Assembly (NCBI RefSeq): GCF_020400585.1
Contig: NZ_JAINVF010000021.1
Span: 1 to 64,000, forward strand
Origin: Streptomyces sp. NK08204
GTDB lineage: Bacteria > Actinomycetota > Actinomycetes > Streptomycetales > Streptomycetaceae
Direction of reading: 5' to 3'
DNA length: 64,000 nucleotides
The notes under the pieces are model-generated. The model did no database searches. It saw only the letters and a list, made by a program, of their open reading frames with translations, and was not told the origin of the DNA. The translations under genes were made by a program, and so were the position numbers. This document shows, in pieces, positions 8,250-16,449 of the stretch. Every line of letters starts with the position of its first letter. Position 1 is the first letter of the stretch.

Positions 8250-9163
8250 CACAGAACCAGGCGCGTACTGTTTTCCTGCTCGCCCACACCGGCCGGCCCG
8301 CGGCCATACGCAGTGCGGAACTCGTGGTCAAGGGTCTGCTGCGGTGCGGGATCGGGGTGCGGGTCCTGGCGGAGGAGGCGCGCGACCTGCCGCTGCCGGA
8401 CGAGGTGCAACTCGTCGAGGCGGCGACACCGCAGTGCCTGGACGGCTGCGAGCTGCTGATCGTGCTCGGCGGCGACGGCACGCTGCTGCGCGGCGCCGAG
8501 TTCGCCCGGGCCTCCGGGGTGCCGATGCTCGGCGTCAACCTCGGGCGCGTCGGGTTCCTCGCGGAGGCCGAGCGGGACGACCTCGACCGGGTCGTCGAAC
8601 GGGTGGTGGCGCGGTCGTACGAGGTCGAGGAGCGGATGACCGTCGACGTCGTCGTGCACCGCAACGGTGACATCGTGCACACCGACTGGGCGCTCAACGA
8701 GGCGGCCGTGCAGAAGGCCGGTGCCGAGAAGCTGCTGGAAGTCGTCCTGGAGATCGACGGGCGCCCGGTGACGGGCTTCGGATGCGACGGGGTCGTCCTG
8801 TCGACGCCCACCGGGTCCACCGCCTACGCGTTCTCCGCCGGTGGCCCGGTGGTGTGGCCCGAGGTCGAGGCGCTGCTGATGGTGCCGATCAGCGCGCACG
8901 CGCTGTTCGCGAAGCCGCTGGTCACCTCGCCGGACTCGGTGCTCGCGGTGGAGGTTCTGCCGCACATTCCGCCAGGCGTGCTGTGGTGCGACGGGCGGCG
9001 GACGGTCGAGCTGCCGCCCGGGGCGCGGGTGGAGGTGCGGCGGGGGGCCGTTCCGGTACGGCTGGCCCGGCTGCACCACGCGTCGTTCACGGACCGGCTG
9101 GTGGCGAAGTTCGCGTTGCCGGTCACGGGATGGCGGGGGGCGCCGCACCACTCGGGGGAGTGA
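8246..9163 (+). CDS. nadK: NAD kinase
   Basis: It phosphorylates NAD to NADP in the cytoplasm. The GGDGT motif (75-79) is followed by VNLGRVGFLAE, the NE motif in ALNEAAVQ, and STPTGSTAYAFSAGGP, all diagnostic for the family; 305 residues is the normal length. The start is an unusual TTG at 8246, overlapping the tlyA stop, with GGAGG (8234-8238) 7 bases upstream; no better in-frame start exists nearby. The tlyA-nadK-recN order is conserved in actinobacteria. Confidence 0.95.
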   Translation: MTQNQARTVFLLAHTGRPAAIRSAELVVKGLLRCGIGVRVLAEEARDLPLPDEVQLVEAATPQCLDGCELLIVLGGDGTLLRGAEFARASGVPMLGVNLGRVGFLAEAERDDLDRVVERVVARSYEVEERMTVDVVVHRNGDIVHTDWALNEAAVQKAGAEKLLEVVLEIDGRPVTGFGCDGVVLSTPTGSTAYAFSAGGPVVWPEVEALLMVPISAHALFAKPLVTSPDSVLAVEVLPHIPPGVLWCDGRRTVELPPGARVEVRRGAVPVRLARLHHASFTDRLVAKFALPVTGWRGAPHHSGE

Positions 9164-9214
9164 TGCGGGCGGGCCATGTGCACTCCCCGGCCCGGACCTC
9201 GTATGGTCTGTTCC

Positions 9215-10945
9215 GTGTTGGAGGAGATGCGGATACGGTCGCTCGGGGTCATCGACGACGCAGTCGTCGAGCTGTCGCCCGGGTTCACCGCCGTCACCGG
9301 TGAGACGGGTGCGGGCAAGACCATGGTGGTCACCAGCCTGGGGCTGCTGCTCGGCGGGCGGGCCGACCCGGCACTCGTGCGGATCGGGGCCGACAAGGCG
9401 GTCGTGGAGGGACGGGTCACCGTACCCGCGGACGCCTCCGCCGTCGTACGCGCCGAGGAGGCGGGGGCCGAGCTGGACGACGGGGCTCTGCTGATCAGCC
9501 GCACCGTCTCCGCCGAGGGCCGGTCGCGGGCACACCTGGGCGGGCGCAGCGTGCCCGTCGGGCTGCTCGCGGAGCTGGCCGACGACCTGGTGGCCGTGCA
9601 CGGGCAGACCGACCAGCAGGGGCTGCTGAAGCTGTCCCGGCAGCGGCAGGCCCTGGACCGGTACGCGGGCGACGCGGTCGCCGTGCCGCTGGCCGAGTAC
9701 GCCGAGGCCTACCGGCGGCTGCGGGCCGTCTGTGCCGATCTGGAGGAGATCACCACCCGCGCGCGTGAACGGGCCCAGGAAGCCGACATGCTGCGCTACG
9801 GGCTGGACGAGATCGCCGCCGTGGAACCGCGCGCCGGGGAGGACGTGGAGCTGGCCGAGGAGGCGGAGCGGCTCGGACACGCCGAAGCCCTGTCCTCGGC
9901 CGCGACCGCCGCGCACTCCGCGCTCGCGGGCAATCCCGAGGACCCCCAGGGCATCGACGCCGCCACCCTCGTCGCGGGCGCGCACCGGGCACTGGAGGCC
10001 GTGCGCGCGCACGACCCGGAGCTGGCCGCGCTCGCCGACCGGATCGGCGAGATCGGGATCCTGCTGGGTGACGTGGCCGGTGAGCTGGCCGGGTACGCCG
10101 ACGACCTCGACGCCGACCCGCGGCGGCTGGCCGCCGTGGAGGAGCGGCGGGCCGCGCTGACCGCGCTCACCCGCAAGTACGGCGAGGACATCGCCGCCGT
10201 CCTCGCCTGGGCCGAGCAGAGCGCCGCCCGGCTGACCGAACTCGACGGCGACGACGAACGGATCGGCGAGCTGACCGCCGAGCGGGACGCGCTCCGCGTC
10301 GAACTGGGCGGACTCGCCCAGGCGTTGACGGACGCGCGGACCGAGGCCGCCGAACGGTTCGCGGCGGCCGTGACCGCCGAGCTGGCGTCGCTGGCGATGC
10401 CCCACGCACGCGTGTCCTTCGACATCCGGCAGACCGAGGACCCGGAAGGGGTCGAGGTCGGCGGGCGCACGGTCGCCTACGGACCGTCCGGTGCGGACGA
10501 GGTCGAGCTGCTGCTCGCCCCGCACCCGGGCGCGCCGCCACGGCCCATCGCCAAGGGCGCCTCCGGCGGTGAGCTGTCCCGTGTGATGCTGGCCGTGGAG
10601 GTCGTGTTCGCGGGGACGGACCCGGTGCCGACGTACCTGTTCGACGAGGTCGACGCCGGTGTCGGCGGCAAGGCCGCGGTCGAGATCGGACGGCGCCTGG
10701 CGAAGCTCGCCAGGACCGCGCAGGTCGTCGTGGTCACCCACCTGCCCCAGGTCGCCGCCTTCGCCGACCGGCAACTGCTGGTCGAGAAGACCAACGACGG
10801 CTCGGTGACCCGCTCCGGTGTCAAGGTCCTGGAGGGCGAGGAGCGCGTCCGAGAGCTGTCCCGGATGCTCGCCGGCCAGGAGGACTCGGAGACGGCCCGC
10901 GCGCATGCGGAGGAACTGCTGGCCGCGGCGCGGGCAGAGGTGTGA
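9215..10945 (+). CDS. recN: DNA repair protein RecN
   Basis: An SMC-like ATPase acting in double-strand-break repair. Walker A is GETGAGKT (29-36), a long coiled-coil middle part follows, then the signature KGASGGELSRVML (near 447) and Walker B YLFDEVDAGVGG (near 474). The length of 576 residues is typical. GTG 9215 has no clear ribosome binding site, but TATGGT (9202-9207) lies 7 bases upstream, so the mRNA may be leaderless and separately started from nadK. I saw no LexA box upstream. The stop overlaps the next start (GTGA). Confidence 0.95.
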   Translation: MLEEMRIRSLGVIDDAVVELSPGFTAVTGETGAGKTMVVTSLGLLLGGRADPALVRIGADKAVVEGRVTVPADASAVVRAEEAGAELDDGALLISRTVSAEGRSRAHLGGRSVPVGLLAELADDLVAVHGQTDQQGLLKLSRQRQALDRYAGDAVAVPLAEYAEAYRRLRAVCADLEEITTRARERAQEADMLRYGLDEIAAVEPRAGEDVELAEEAERLGHAEALSSAATAAHSALAGNPEDPQGIDAATLVAGAHRALEAVRAHDPELAALADRIGEIGILLGDVAGELAGYADDLDADPRRLAAVEERRAALTALTRKYGEDIAAVLAWAEQSAARLTELDGDDERIGELTAERDALRVELGGLAQALTDARTEAAERFAAAVTAELASLAMPHARVSFDIRQTEDPEGVEVGGRTVAYGPSGADEVELLLAPHPGAPPRPIAKGASGGELSRVMLAVEVVFAGTDPVPTYLFDEVDAGVGGKAAVEIGRRLAKLARTAQVVVVTHLPQVAAFADRQLLVEKTNDGSVTRSGVKVLEGEERVRELSRMLAGQEDSETARAHAEELLAAARAEV

Positions 10946-11817
10946 GGGCGGACGGACCTCCGACAGCGGCGCCGGGCGGACGGATACCGGGCAGGCGGAT
11001 GTCGGGCGGACGGATGTCGGGCGGACGGATACCGGGCAGGCGGACACCGGGCGGGTGGATGAGCGTCAGGAGTGGGGCCCTGGTGGTCGCCGCCGCCGTC
11101 ACCCACCTCGGCCAGGCCGCCCTGCGCGCCACCGCGCCGGGTGGGCGGGCACGGTGGGAGCGGAGGAACCACGCCGGGCGGACCGTCGGGCTGTACGCGG
11201 GGCCGGCGGCGGCCGTCGCAGCCGCGGCGGGTGCCTCACGGGTGCATCCCGCCGCCGGGGCCGCCGTGCTCGCCGCGGGGGCCTGCGGGGCGTACGACGA
11301 TGTGGTCGCACACGTCCGGGCGGACACCCGGCGCGGATTCCGGGCGCACCTCGGGGCGCTGCGGCAGGGTGAAGTCACCAGCGGCGCCGTGAAGTTGTTC
11401 GGGATCTCGGGCGCCGGGCTGGTCGCGGGCGCGCTGCTGAAGGAACGGCCGCTCGACAAGCTCCTCGCCGGGATCGTGATCGCGGGCGCCGCGCACTTCG
11501 TGAACCTCGTGGACGTGCGCCCGGGACGGGCCGCCGGCACGGTGCTCGCGCTGGCCGCGCCGGGGCTGCTGCGGACCGGGCCCGCCGCCGAGCTGTCCGC
11601 GGTGGCGGTGGGTGCCGCGGCTGCCGTCCTGCCCGGCGACGTGGGGGAGCGCACGATGCTCGGCGACACGGGGGCGCACGCCCTCGGCGCGACTCTGGGG
11701 GCCGCCGTCGTCGTGGGCAACCGGCGTGCGGGACTGCTCGCGCACGCCGTCGCGGTGGTGGCCGCCGCCGTGTACGGGGACCGGGTGAGCGCCTGGGCGC
11801 GAGCTGTGAGCGGCTGA
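10942..11817 (+). CDS. Polytopic membrane protein related to WecA/MraY-type phosphoglycosyltransferases
   Basis: Nearly all of the 291 residues are hydrophobic or small, giving about seven or eight membrane segments. Short motifs resemble the MraY/WecA family in the correct order: GAYDDVVAH (DD motif), FVNLVDVRPGRA (NxxD motif) and MLGDTGAHALGA (GDxG motif). The protein is shorter than true members and the first motif is incomplete, so activity is uncertain. The first 38 codons contain a 15-bp tandem array; ATG 11059, just after it, is an alternative start. The glycosyltransferase gene downstream supports an envelope-glycan role (inference). Confidence 0.7.
   Translation: MRADGPPTAAPGGRIPGRRMSGGRMSGGRIPGRRTPGGWMSVRSGALVVAAAVTHLGQAALRATAPGGRARWERRNHAGRTVGLYAGPAAAVAAAAGASRVHPAAGAAVLAAGACGAYDDVVAHVRADTRRGFRAHLGALRQGEVTSGAVKLFGISGAGLVAGALLKERPLDKLLAGIVIAGAAHFVNLVDVRPGRAAGTVLALAAPGLLRTGPAAELSAVAVGAAAAVLPGDVGERTMLGDTGAHALGATLGAAVVVGNRRAGLLAHAVAVVAAAVYGDRVSAWARAVSG
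10981..11055 (+). repeat. Five tandem copies of a 15-bp repeat
   Basis: Units of the form CGGATACCGGGCAGG / CGGATGTCGGGCGGA run in frame through the proposed N-terminus of the membrane protein, encoding GRIPG/GRMSG/RRTPG-type pentapeptides. As 15 is a multiple of three, copy-number changes would not break the frame. Confidence 0.85.
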
Positions 11818-11882
11818 CCTCGTCGTACGGCGGCGCCGGCCCGGTGTACGACATCACGGGCCGTTCGACCGTGCCGGAATTT

Positions 11883-11902
11883 CCTCACCCATGTGGGTGA
11901 GG
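11883..11902. promoter_or_regulatory. 20-bp palindrome upstream of the glycosyltransferase gene
   Basis: CCTCACCCA-TG-TGGGTGAGG is a perfect 9-bp inverted repeat with a 2-base centre. It lies 65 bp after the membrane-protein stop and about 200 bp before the glycosyltransferase start. The very tight loop favours a protein-binding operator over a terminator, but either is possible. The rest of 11818-12100 shows no gene. Confidence 0.4.
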
Positions 11903-12100
11903 CGCCCCGGCGCACTGCCCCGGCCCGCCGCGCTGTGTGCCTCCCCGGAATTGCCGGAAGAGCCTTACGGCCTGGCATGCTTGGCGGGGAACGCGCATCG
12001 CGCGGCCGGCGCGCACGGTCGTCCTTCCGCGGCCCTTCGCCCGCCGTGTTCTGTACGTTTCCTCGTGACCGTCCACGCCGAACCAGGAGCCCCCGGCCAC

Positions 12101-13234
12101 GTGAGCCCCGTGAGCAGCAACGCACCGCACGGCCAGCCGCTGCGCACCGTGCAGGTACTGGGCGGAGGCAACGCCGGCAGCAGCGCGCACGTGCGCTCCC
12201 TGGCCGAGGGGCTCGTCGCGAGGGGCGTGCGGGTGACGGTGTGCGCCCCCGTCGAGGCCGATCACGCCTATGACTTCACCGGGACCGGCGCCGAGCACGT
12301 GCACGTGCCGCGCAGCAGCGATCCCACATCCGTGGCCGCCCTGCGGACCGCATGCGCCGACGCGGACCTGGTGCACGCGCACGGCCTGCATGCCTCCTTG
12401 CGCGCCGTGCTCGCGCTCAGCGGTCGCACCATCCCGCTGGTGGTCACGTGGCACAACAGGACCCGGGCCGAAGGCGCGCGGGCGCATCTGCTGAGGCTGC
12501 TGGAGCGGCGCGTGGCGCGCGGGGCGACCGTGGTGTTCGGCACCACCTACGACCTGGTGGACCGGGCCCGCCGCAGAGGAGCGCGGGACGCCCGGCTCGC
12601 CGCCGTTGCTCTGCCGGGCCGGTGCCGGCCCGTCGACCGGCACGACCCCGACCGCCTGGGCGCCAAACTGCGGGCCGAACTCGGCGCCACCGGGCGCCCG
12701 TTGCTCATCGCGGTCGGCTCCCTCGACCGGTACCGCGGCTACGACGTCCTGCTGGACGCGGCGCGCGCGTGGCGGGAGCTGGACCCGCCGCCGCTGGTCG
12801 TCGTCGCGGGGGAGGGGCCGCTACGGCCGGTGCTGCAGCGGCGGATCGAGGACGAGGAGCTGCCGGTGCGGCTCGTCGGGCGGCGAGACGACGCGCCGCG
12901 ACTGCTGGCCGCCGCCGATCTGGCGCTGCTGCCCAGCAGTTGGGAGGCACGCTCGGTCCTCGCCCAGGAAGCGCTGCACGCGCGCGTGCCGCTCGTCGCC
13001 ACCGCCGTGGGCGGCATCCCCGACCTCGTCGGCGACGCCGCCGAACTCGTCCCGTACGGCGACGCGGAAGCCCTCGCCGCCGCCGTCGTACGGCTGCTCG
13101 GGGACCCCGGGCGGCGTGAACTGCTGCGCGAACGTGGCGTACGACAGGCGCAGAGCTGGCCGACGGAGGACGAGATGGTCGCCCAAGTGCTCAGCGTCTA
13201 CGATGAGTTGACCCAGCCGAGGCCGCTGGCGTGA
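12101..13234 (+). CDS. Glycosyltransferase family 4 (GT-B fold)
   Basis: A 377-residue cytoplasmic or membrane-associated GT-B enzyme. The N-terminal domain starts with VQVLGGGNAGSSAHVRSLAEGL (glycine-rich acceptor loop) and contains DLVHAHGLHA; the C-terminal domain has the donor-binding segments AVGSLDRYRGYDVLLDA, VVAGEGPLRP, LLPSSWEARSVLAQEALHARVPLVAT and GGIPDLVGD, with the EX7E-type Glu pair (WEARSVLAQE). Donor and acceptor cannot be deduced. GTG 12101 has AGGAG 11 bases upstream; GTG 12065 and 12110 are alternatives. It may act with the preceding WecA-like protein. Confidence 0.85.
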   Translation: MSPVSSNAPHGQPLRTVQVLGGGNAGSSAHVRSLAEGLVARGVRVTVCAPVEADHAYDFTGTGAEHVHVPRSSDPTSVAALRTACADADLVHAHGLHASLRAVLALSGRTIPLVVTWHNRTRAEGARAHLLRLLERRVARGATVVFGTTYDLVDRARRRGARDARLAAVALPGRCRPVDRHDPDRLGAKLRAELGATGRPLLIAVGSLDRYRGYDVLLDAARAWRELDPPPLVVVAGEGPLRPVLQRRIEDEELPVRLVGRRDDAPRLLAAADLALLPSSWEARSVLAQEALHARVPLVATAVGGIPDLVGDAAELVPYGDAEALAAAVVRLLGDPGRRELLRERGVRQAQSWPTEDEMVAQVLSVYDELTQPRPLA

Positions 13235-13237
13235 ACC

Positions 13238-14884
13238 CTACGGCACGTGCCGGCGGGCCCGCAGGGCCAGGCTCAACGCCAGGACCGTCTGCGGGTCGTC
13301 CAGGTCGGTGCCCAGCAACTCCCCGATGCGGGCGAGGCGGTTGTAGAGCGTCTGTCGATTGAGGTGCAGCTCGCGGGCCGTCTCCGCCTTGCGTCCGGCG
13401 TGCGCCAGATAGGTCTCGAGAGTGGGCAGCAGCGGCGGCCTGGAACGGTTGTCGTGGTCGCGCAGCGGGCCGATCGCGCGATCCACGAACGCCGCCAGGT
13501 CCGGGTGGTCGCGCAGCCGCCACAGCAGCAGGTCGATGTCCAGGCGGCGGGCGTCGTACCAGGGGCGGTCGGTCAGGCCCTGGGCGGCGGTCGCGGTCTC
13601 GGCCGCGTGCCGCAGCCCGGCCGAGGCGGCGGCCCAGCCACCGGCCACACCGACGACCACCACCGGCGGCGGCGAGCCCGGCCGCAGCATCCCGGCCCGC
13701 TCCACACCCGCACGCAGCGCCGCCGCCACCCGGTCCGCGACCGCCGACCGCTCCGACTCCGAACGCAGCCCCAGCAGCACCGGCACCCGGCCCTCGACCG
13801 GCCGCACGCCCAGCAGCGCCGGCACGCCCACCGCGGCCAGCTCCTCGGCGACCGCACGCGCCAGCACCGCCCAGCCACCGCCGGTCGAGAGGGAGTCCCC
13901 GACCCGCATGACGACCGGCAGCAGCGGACTGTTGCCGGGCTTGAAGCCCAGCACCCGGGCCTGCGCGGGCGCGTCCTCCGCGGTGATGCGTCCCTCGGCG
14001 AGGTCGGTGAGGAAGTCGCCCCGGCCGCGCGCCGCCAGCTCCTCCTCCTGGCGGGCCTGCATCAGCACCACGGCAAGGATGCCCGCTGCCCGCTCGGCCG
14101 CGATCCGGTGCACGGGGGCCGGTGACGAGCGCACCGGCAGCACCACCAGGCGGGCCCGTACCGACCCCGCCGTCCCCGGGCCTCCGCCGGGCACGTCCAC
14201 GAGCACCGAACCGGCGGGCGGCACCTCCTGCTTGTGCGGGCCGCGCAACCCCTCCCACACCTGCAGCGGGTCCGCGCCCTCCGGTCCGGACCCGGCGGCG
14301 TACAGCAGCCGGCCGTCGGCTGTCTCCAGGAACACCGGGTTGCCGCTGAAGTCGGCCAGGATGCCCAGCACCTGCGGCACCCCGCCCCCGCCCAGCAGGG
14401 CCTCGGTGCAGCGCCTGTGCACCTCCTCCGCGCGCTGGAGCAGCGCGTAGTGGCCGTTGACGATCTCGGTGTGGATCTCCTCGGTGACCGTCACGAACGG
14501 CACCTCGCGGTGCAGCTGGACCAGCGGCAGCCCGGCGGCGCGGGCGGTGTCCACCAGCGCGGCGGGCAGCCGGGCGAAGCGCGGGCCCAGCTCCACCACC
14601 AGGGCCGCGATGCCGCGCTCGGCGAGGGTGCGGACGAACGCCCGCTGCTCGGCCGGCCGGGTACCGAGGCCGTAACCGGTGGTGAGCAGCAGCTCGCCGC
14701 CCTTGAGCAGCGAGGCGATGTTCGGCACCTCGCCCGCGTGCACCCAGCGCACCGTGCGCCCCAGCCGGTCGGCGCCCGCCAGGATCTCCGGGAGCCCGCT
14801 GCGCAGTCCGGGCAGCTCCAGAGCCTGCTGAACGGTGATTCCGGCGCCCTGGGTGGCGAGTCTGTTGTCCGTGCCGCTGTCCAT
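13238..14884 (-). CDS. PucR-family transcriptional regulator
   Basis: A 548-residue regulator. The N-terminal PucR sensor domain begins ITVQQALELPGL and contains GELLLTTGYGLG; a GAF-like or CdaR middle follows; the C-terminal helix-turn-helix is in LETYLAHAGRKAETARELHLNRQTLYNRLARI (short parts: RKAETA, LHLNRQTLYNRL). Family members control purine, proline or GABA catabolism; no such gene is adjacent. TAGCGT 7 bases upstream of ATG 14884 (minus, 14892-14897) and no ribosome binding site suggest a leaderless mRNA. It converges on the glycosyltransferase with 3 bp between the stops. Confidence 0.9.
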   Translation of the reverse strand: MDSGTDNRLATQGAGITVQQALELPGLRSGLPEILAGADRLGRTVRWVHAGEVPNIASLLKGGELLLTTGYGLGTRPAEQRAFVRTLAERGIAALVVELGPRFARLPAALVDTARAAGLPLVQLHREVPFVTVTEEIHTEIVNGHYALLQRAEEVHRRCTEALLGGGGVPQVLGILADFSGNPVFLETADGRLLYAAGSGPEGADPLQVWEGLRGPHKQEVPPAGSVLVDVPGGGPGTAGSVRARLVVLPVRSSPAPVHRIAAERAAGILAVVLMQARQEEELAARGRGDFLTDLAEGRITAEDAPAQARVLGFKPGNSPLLPVVMRVGDSLSTGGGWAVLARAVAEELAAVGVPALLGVRPVEGRVPVLLGLRSESERSAVADRVAAALRAGVERAGMLRPGSPPPVVVVGVAGGWAAASAGLRHAAETATAAQGLTDRPWYDARRLDIDLLLWRLRDHPDLAAFVDRAIGPLRDHDNRSRPPLLPTLETYLAHAGRKAETARELHLNRQTLYNRLARIGELLGTDLDDPQTVLALSLALRARRHVP

Positions 14885-14939
14885 GCAGCGGACGCTACCT
14901 GCGTGAACGCCCGGAGGACATCTCCGGGCAGCACCTGCT

Positions 14940-14987
14940 TGATGCCGTGGGCTACACCGGTCTGATGCCGTGGGCTACACCGGCCTG
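14940..14987. repeat. 23-bp direct duplication at the end of the oxidoreductase gene
   Basis: The block TGATGCCGTGGGCTACACCGG is present twice in tandem with one base change. One copy contains the last codons and TAG stop of the flavin oxidoreductase gene (minus strand); the other lies just beyond, so the gene's terminal codons exist in a second, untranslated copy. A recent slippage event is likely. Confidence 0.7.
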
Positions 14988-16357
14988 ATGTTGTGGTTGA
15001 AGCGGAACACGTTGTCGGGGTCCCACCGCCGCTTCACCTTCTCCAGGCGCAGCGTGTTGCCCACGCCCAGCCCCGCCCGCACCCGCTCCGGGCCCTCCTC
15101 GCCGATGAGGTTGAGACAGACGGTGCCGGTGCTCCACGGCCGGACGTCGGCGCGGGCCCGGTCCACCCAGGCGGCGGCCCGCTCGTCGTCGGCCGGGTCG
15201 GCCCACTCGGCGTAGGGGTGCACGGCCCACGGCGCGGTGCGGTACGCCACCGGGCGGTCGGCGGGCCCGGCGGCGACCGCCCCGCCCTGCGGAAGGAGCA
15301 TGTGCCGGCTGTGGGCGGGCACCGGCATGCTGACCGCGCGCTCGCAGAACAGGTCCACCACCGGGTCGGGCAGCCCGGTCAGGTACTCGGCCGAGCAGTG
15401 GCCGCGCAGGCCGGGCGGACCGTCCAGCAGGCACTGCGCCCGCGGGTACGGCAGGGCACCCAGCAGCTGCGCCTCGTGCGGCAGCGCGAGCGCCGGCTCG
15501 GCGAGCTTGCGCAGCTCCTGCGCACCGCCCGCGTACGTCAGCAGCAGGCCGCACAGCAGCGTGCCCACCAGGTGCTCCGGCACGAACGCCGCGGGCGGGC
15601 CGCTCAGGTACAGCACCGCGCCGCCCAGCTCGTCCGGCCCGGCTGCGATCATCTCGCGGAAGGTGCGCACCACCTCGGGACCGAACCGCGGGAGGTGGAG
15701 CAGCAGCGCGACCGAGAACTCGGGGAGTTCGTGCAGCTCCAGGGTGAACGCGGTGACGATGCCGAAGTTGCCGCCGCCGCCGTGCAGGGCCCAGAACAGC
15801 TCGGGGTTCTCGTCGGCGCTCGCCCGCACCCGCCGCCCGTCGGCGGTCACCAGCTCCACGCCGATCAGGTTGTCGGCGGCCGGCCCGAAGGTGCGGTCCA
15901 GCCATCCCGTGCCGCCGCCGAGGACGAAACCACCGACGCCGACCGTGGAGACCCGGGCGCCGGTGGTCGCCAGGCCGTACGGCGTGGTGGCCCGGTCCAG
16001 GTCGCTCACGGTGGCCCCGCCCTGCACCCGCGCCGCCTCGGCCGCCGGGTCGACGGTCACCGCCCGCATCCGGCGCAGGTCCACCACGAGCGCGCCGTCG
16101 CCCAGCGCTGTGCCTGCCACGCCGTGCCCGCCGCCGCGCACCGCGATGTGCAGGTCCAGATCCCGCCCGAAGCGCACCGCACGCACCACGTCGGCCGCGT
16201 CCGCGCAGCGGGCGATCACGGCCGGGCGCCGGTCGATCACCGCGTTGAAGACAGCACGGGCCCCGTCGTAGCCGACGTCCCCGGGGGCGAACACCTCGCC
16301 GGCCAGATCCTCACGCAGGGCGGCGAGGGCCGTGTGAGCCTTCGAGGGGCAGGCCAT
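14975..16357 (-). CDS. FAD-linked oxidoreductase, BBE/berberine-bridge type
   Basis: A 460-residue VAO-fold flavoenzyme. VRGGGHGVAG carries His78, the usual 8-alpha-histidyl FAD attachment residue, and GVGGFVLGGGTGWL is the FAD-binding loop. The position where bicovalent relatives have a second flavin-linking Cys reads STVGVGG (136-142), so single covalent attachment is expected. The C-terminal BBE segment is RWDPDNVFRFNHNIRP. Such enzymes oxidise sugars, alkaloids or polyketides; the substrate is unknown. No signal peptide is seen. AAAGGGGG precedes the ATG and lies inside a palindrome. Confidence 0.88.
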   Translation of the reverse strand: MACPSKAHTALAALREDLAGEVFAPGDVGYDGARAVFNAVIDRRPAVIARCADAADVVRAVRFGRDLDLHIAVRGGGHGVAGTALGDGALVVDLRRMRAVTVDPAAEAARVQGGATVSDLDRATTPYGLATTGARVSTVGVGGFVLGGGTGWLDRTFGPAADNLIGVELVTADGRRVRASADENPELFWALHGGGGNFGIVTAFTLELHELPEFSVALLLHLPRFGPEVVRTFREMIAAGPDELGGAVLYLSGPPAAFVPEHLVGTLLCGLLLTYAGGAQELRKLAEPALALPHEAQLLGALPYPRAQCLLDGPPGLRGHCSAEYLTGLPDPVVDLFCERAVSMPVPAHSRHMLLPQGGAVAAGPADRPVAYRTAPWAVHPYAEWADPADDERAAAWVDRARADVRPWSTGTVCLNLIGEEGPERVRAGLGVGNTLRLEKVKRRWDPDNVFRFNHNIRPV

Positions 16358-16363
16358 GACCGC

Positions 16364-16382
16364 CCCCTTTCCGGGAAAGGGG
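16364..16382. promoter_or_regulatory. Palindrome over the oxidoreductase ribosome binding site
   Basis: CCCCTTTCC-G-GGAAAGGGG is a perfect 9-bp inverted repeat around one base, 7 bp before the oxidoreductase start (minus strand). It contains that gene's ribosome binding site, so it could be a repressor operator or an RNA hairpin masking initiation. Confidence 0.45.
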
Positions 16383-16449
16383 CCTGTGTGCGGTTTTCAG
16401 CCTAGGCGGGGGCGCGAGTGTCGGCCTCTCGCGGTCCCCGGCGCAGGAC

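Noticed and set aside
7625..11047. 1140-codon open frame on the minus strand
   Set aside because: It lies antisense to tlyA, nadK and recN, whose products are certain; long shadow frames are expected at this G+C.
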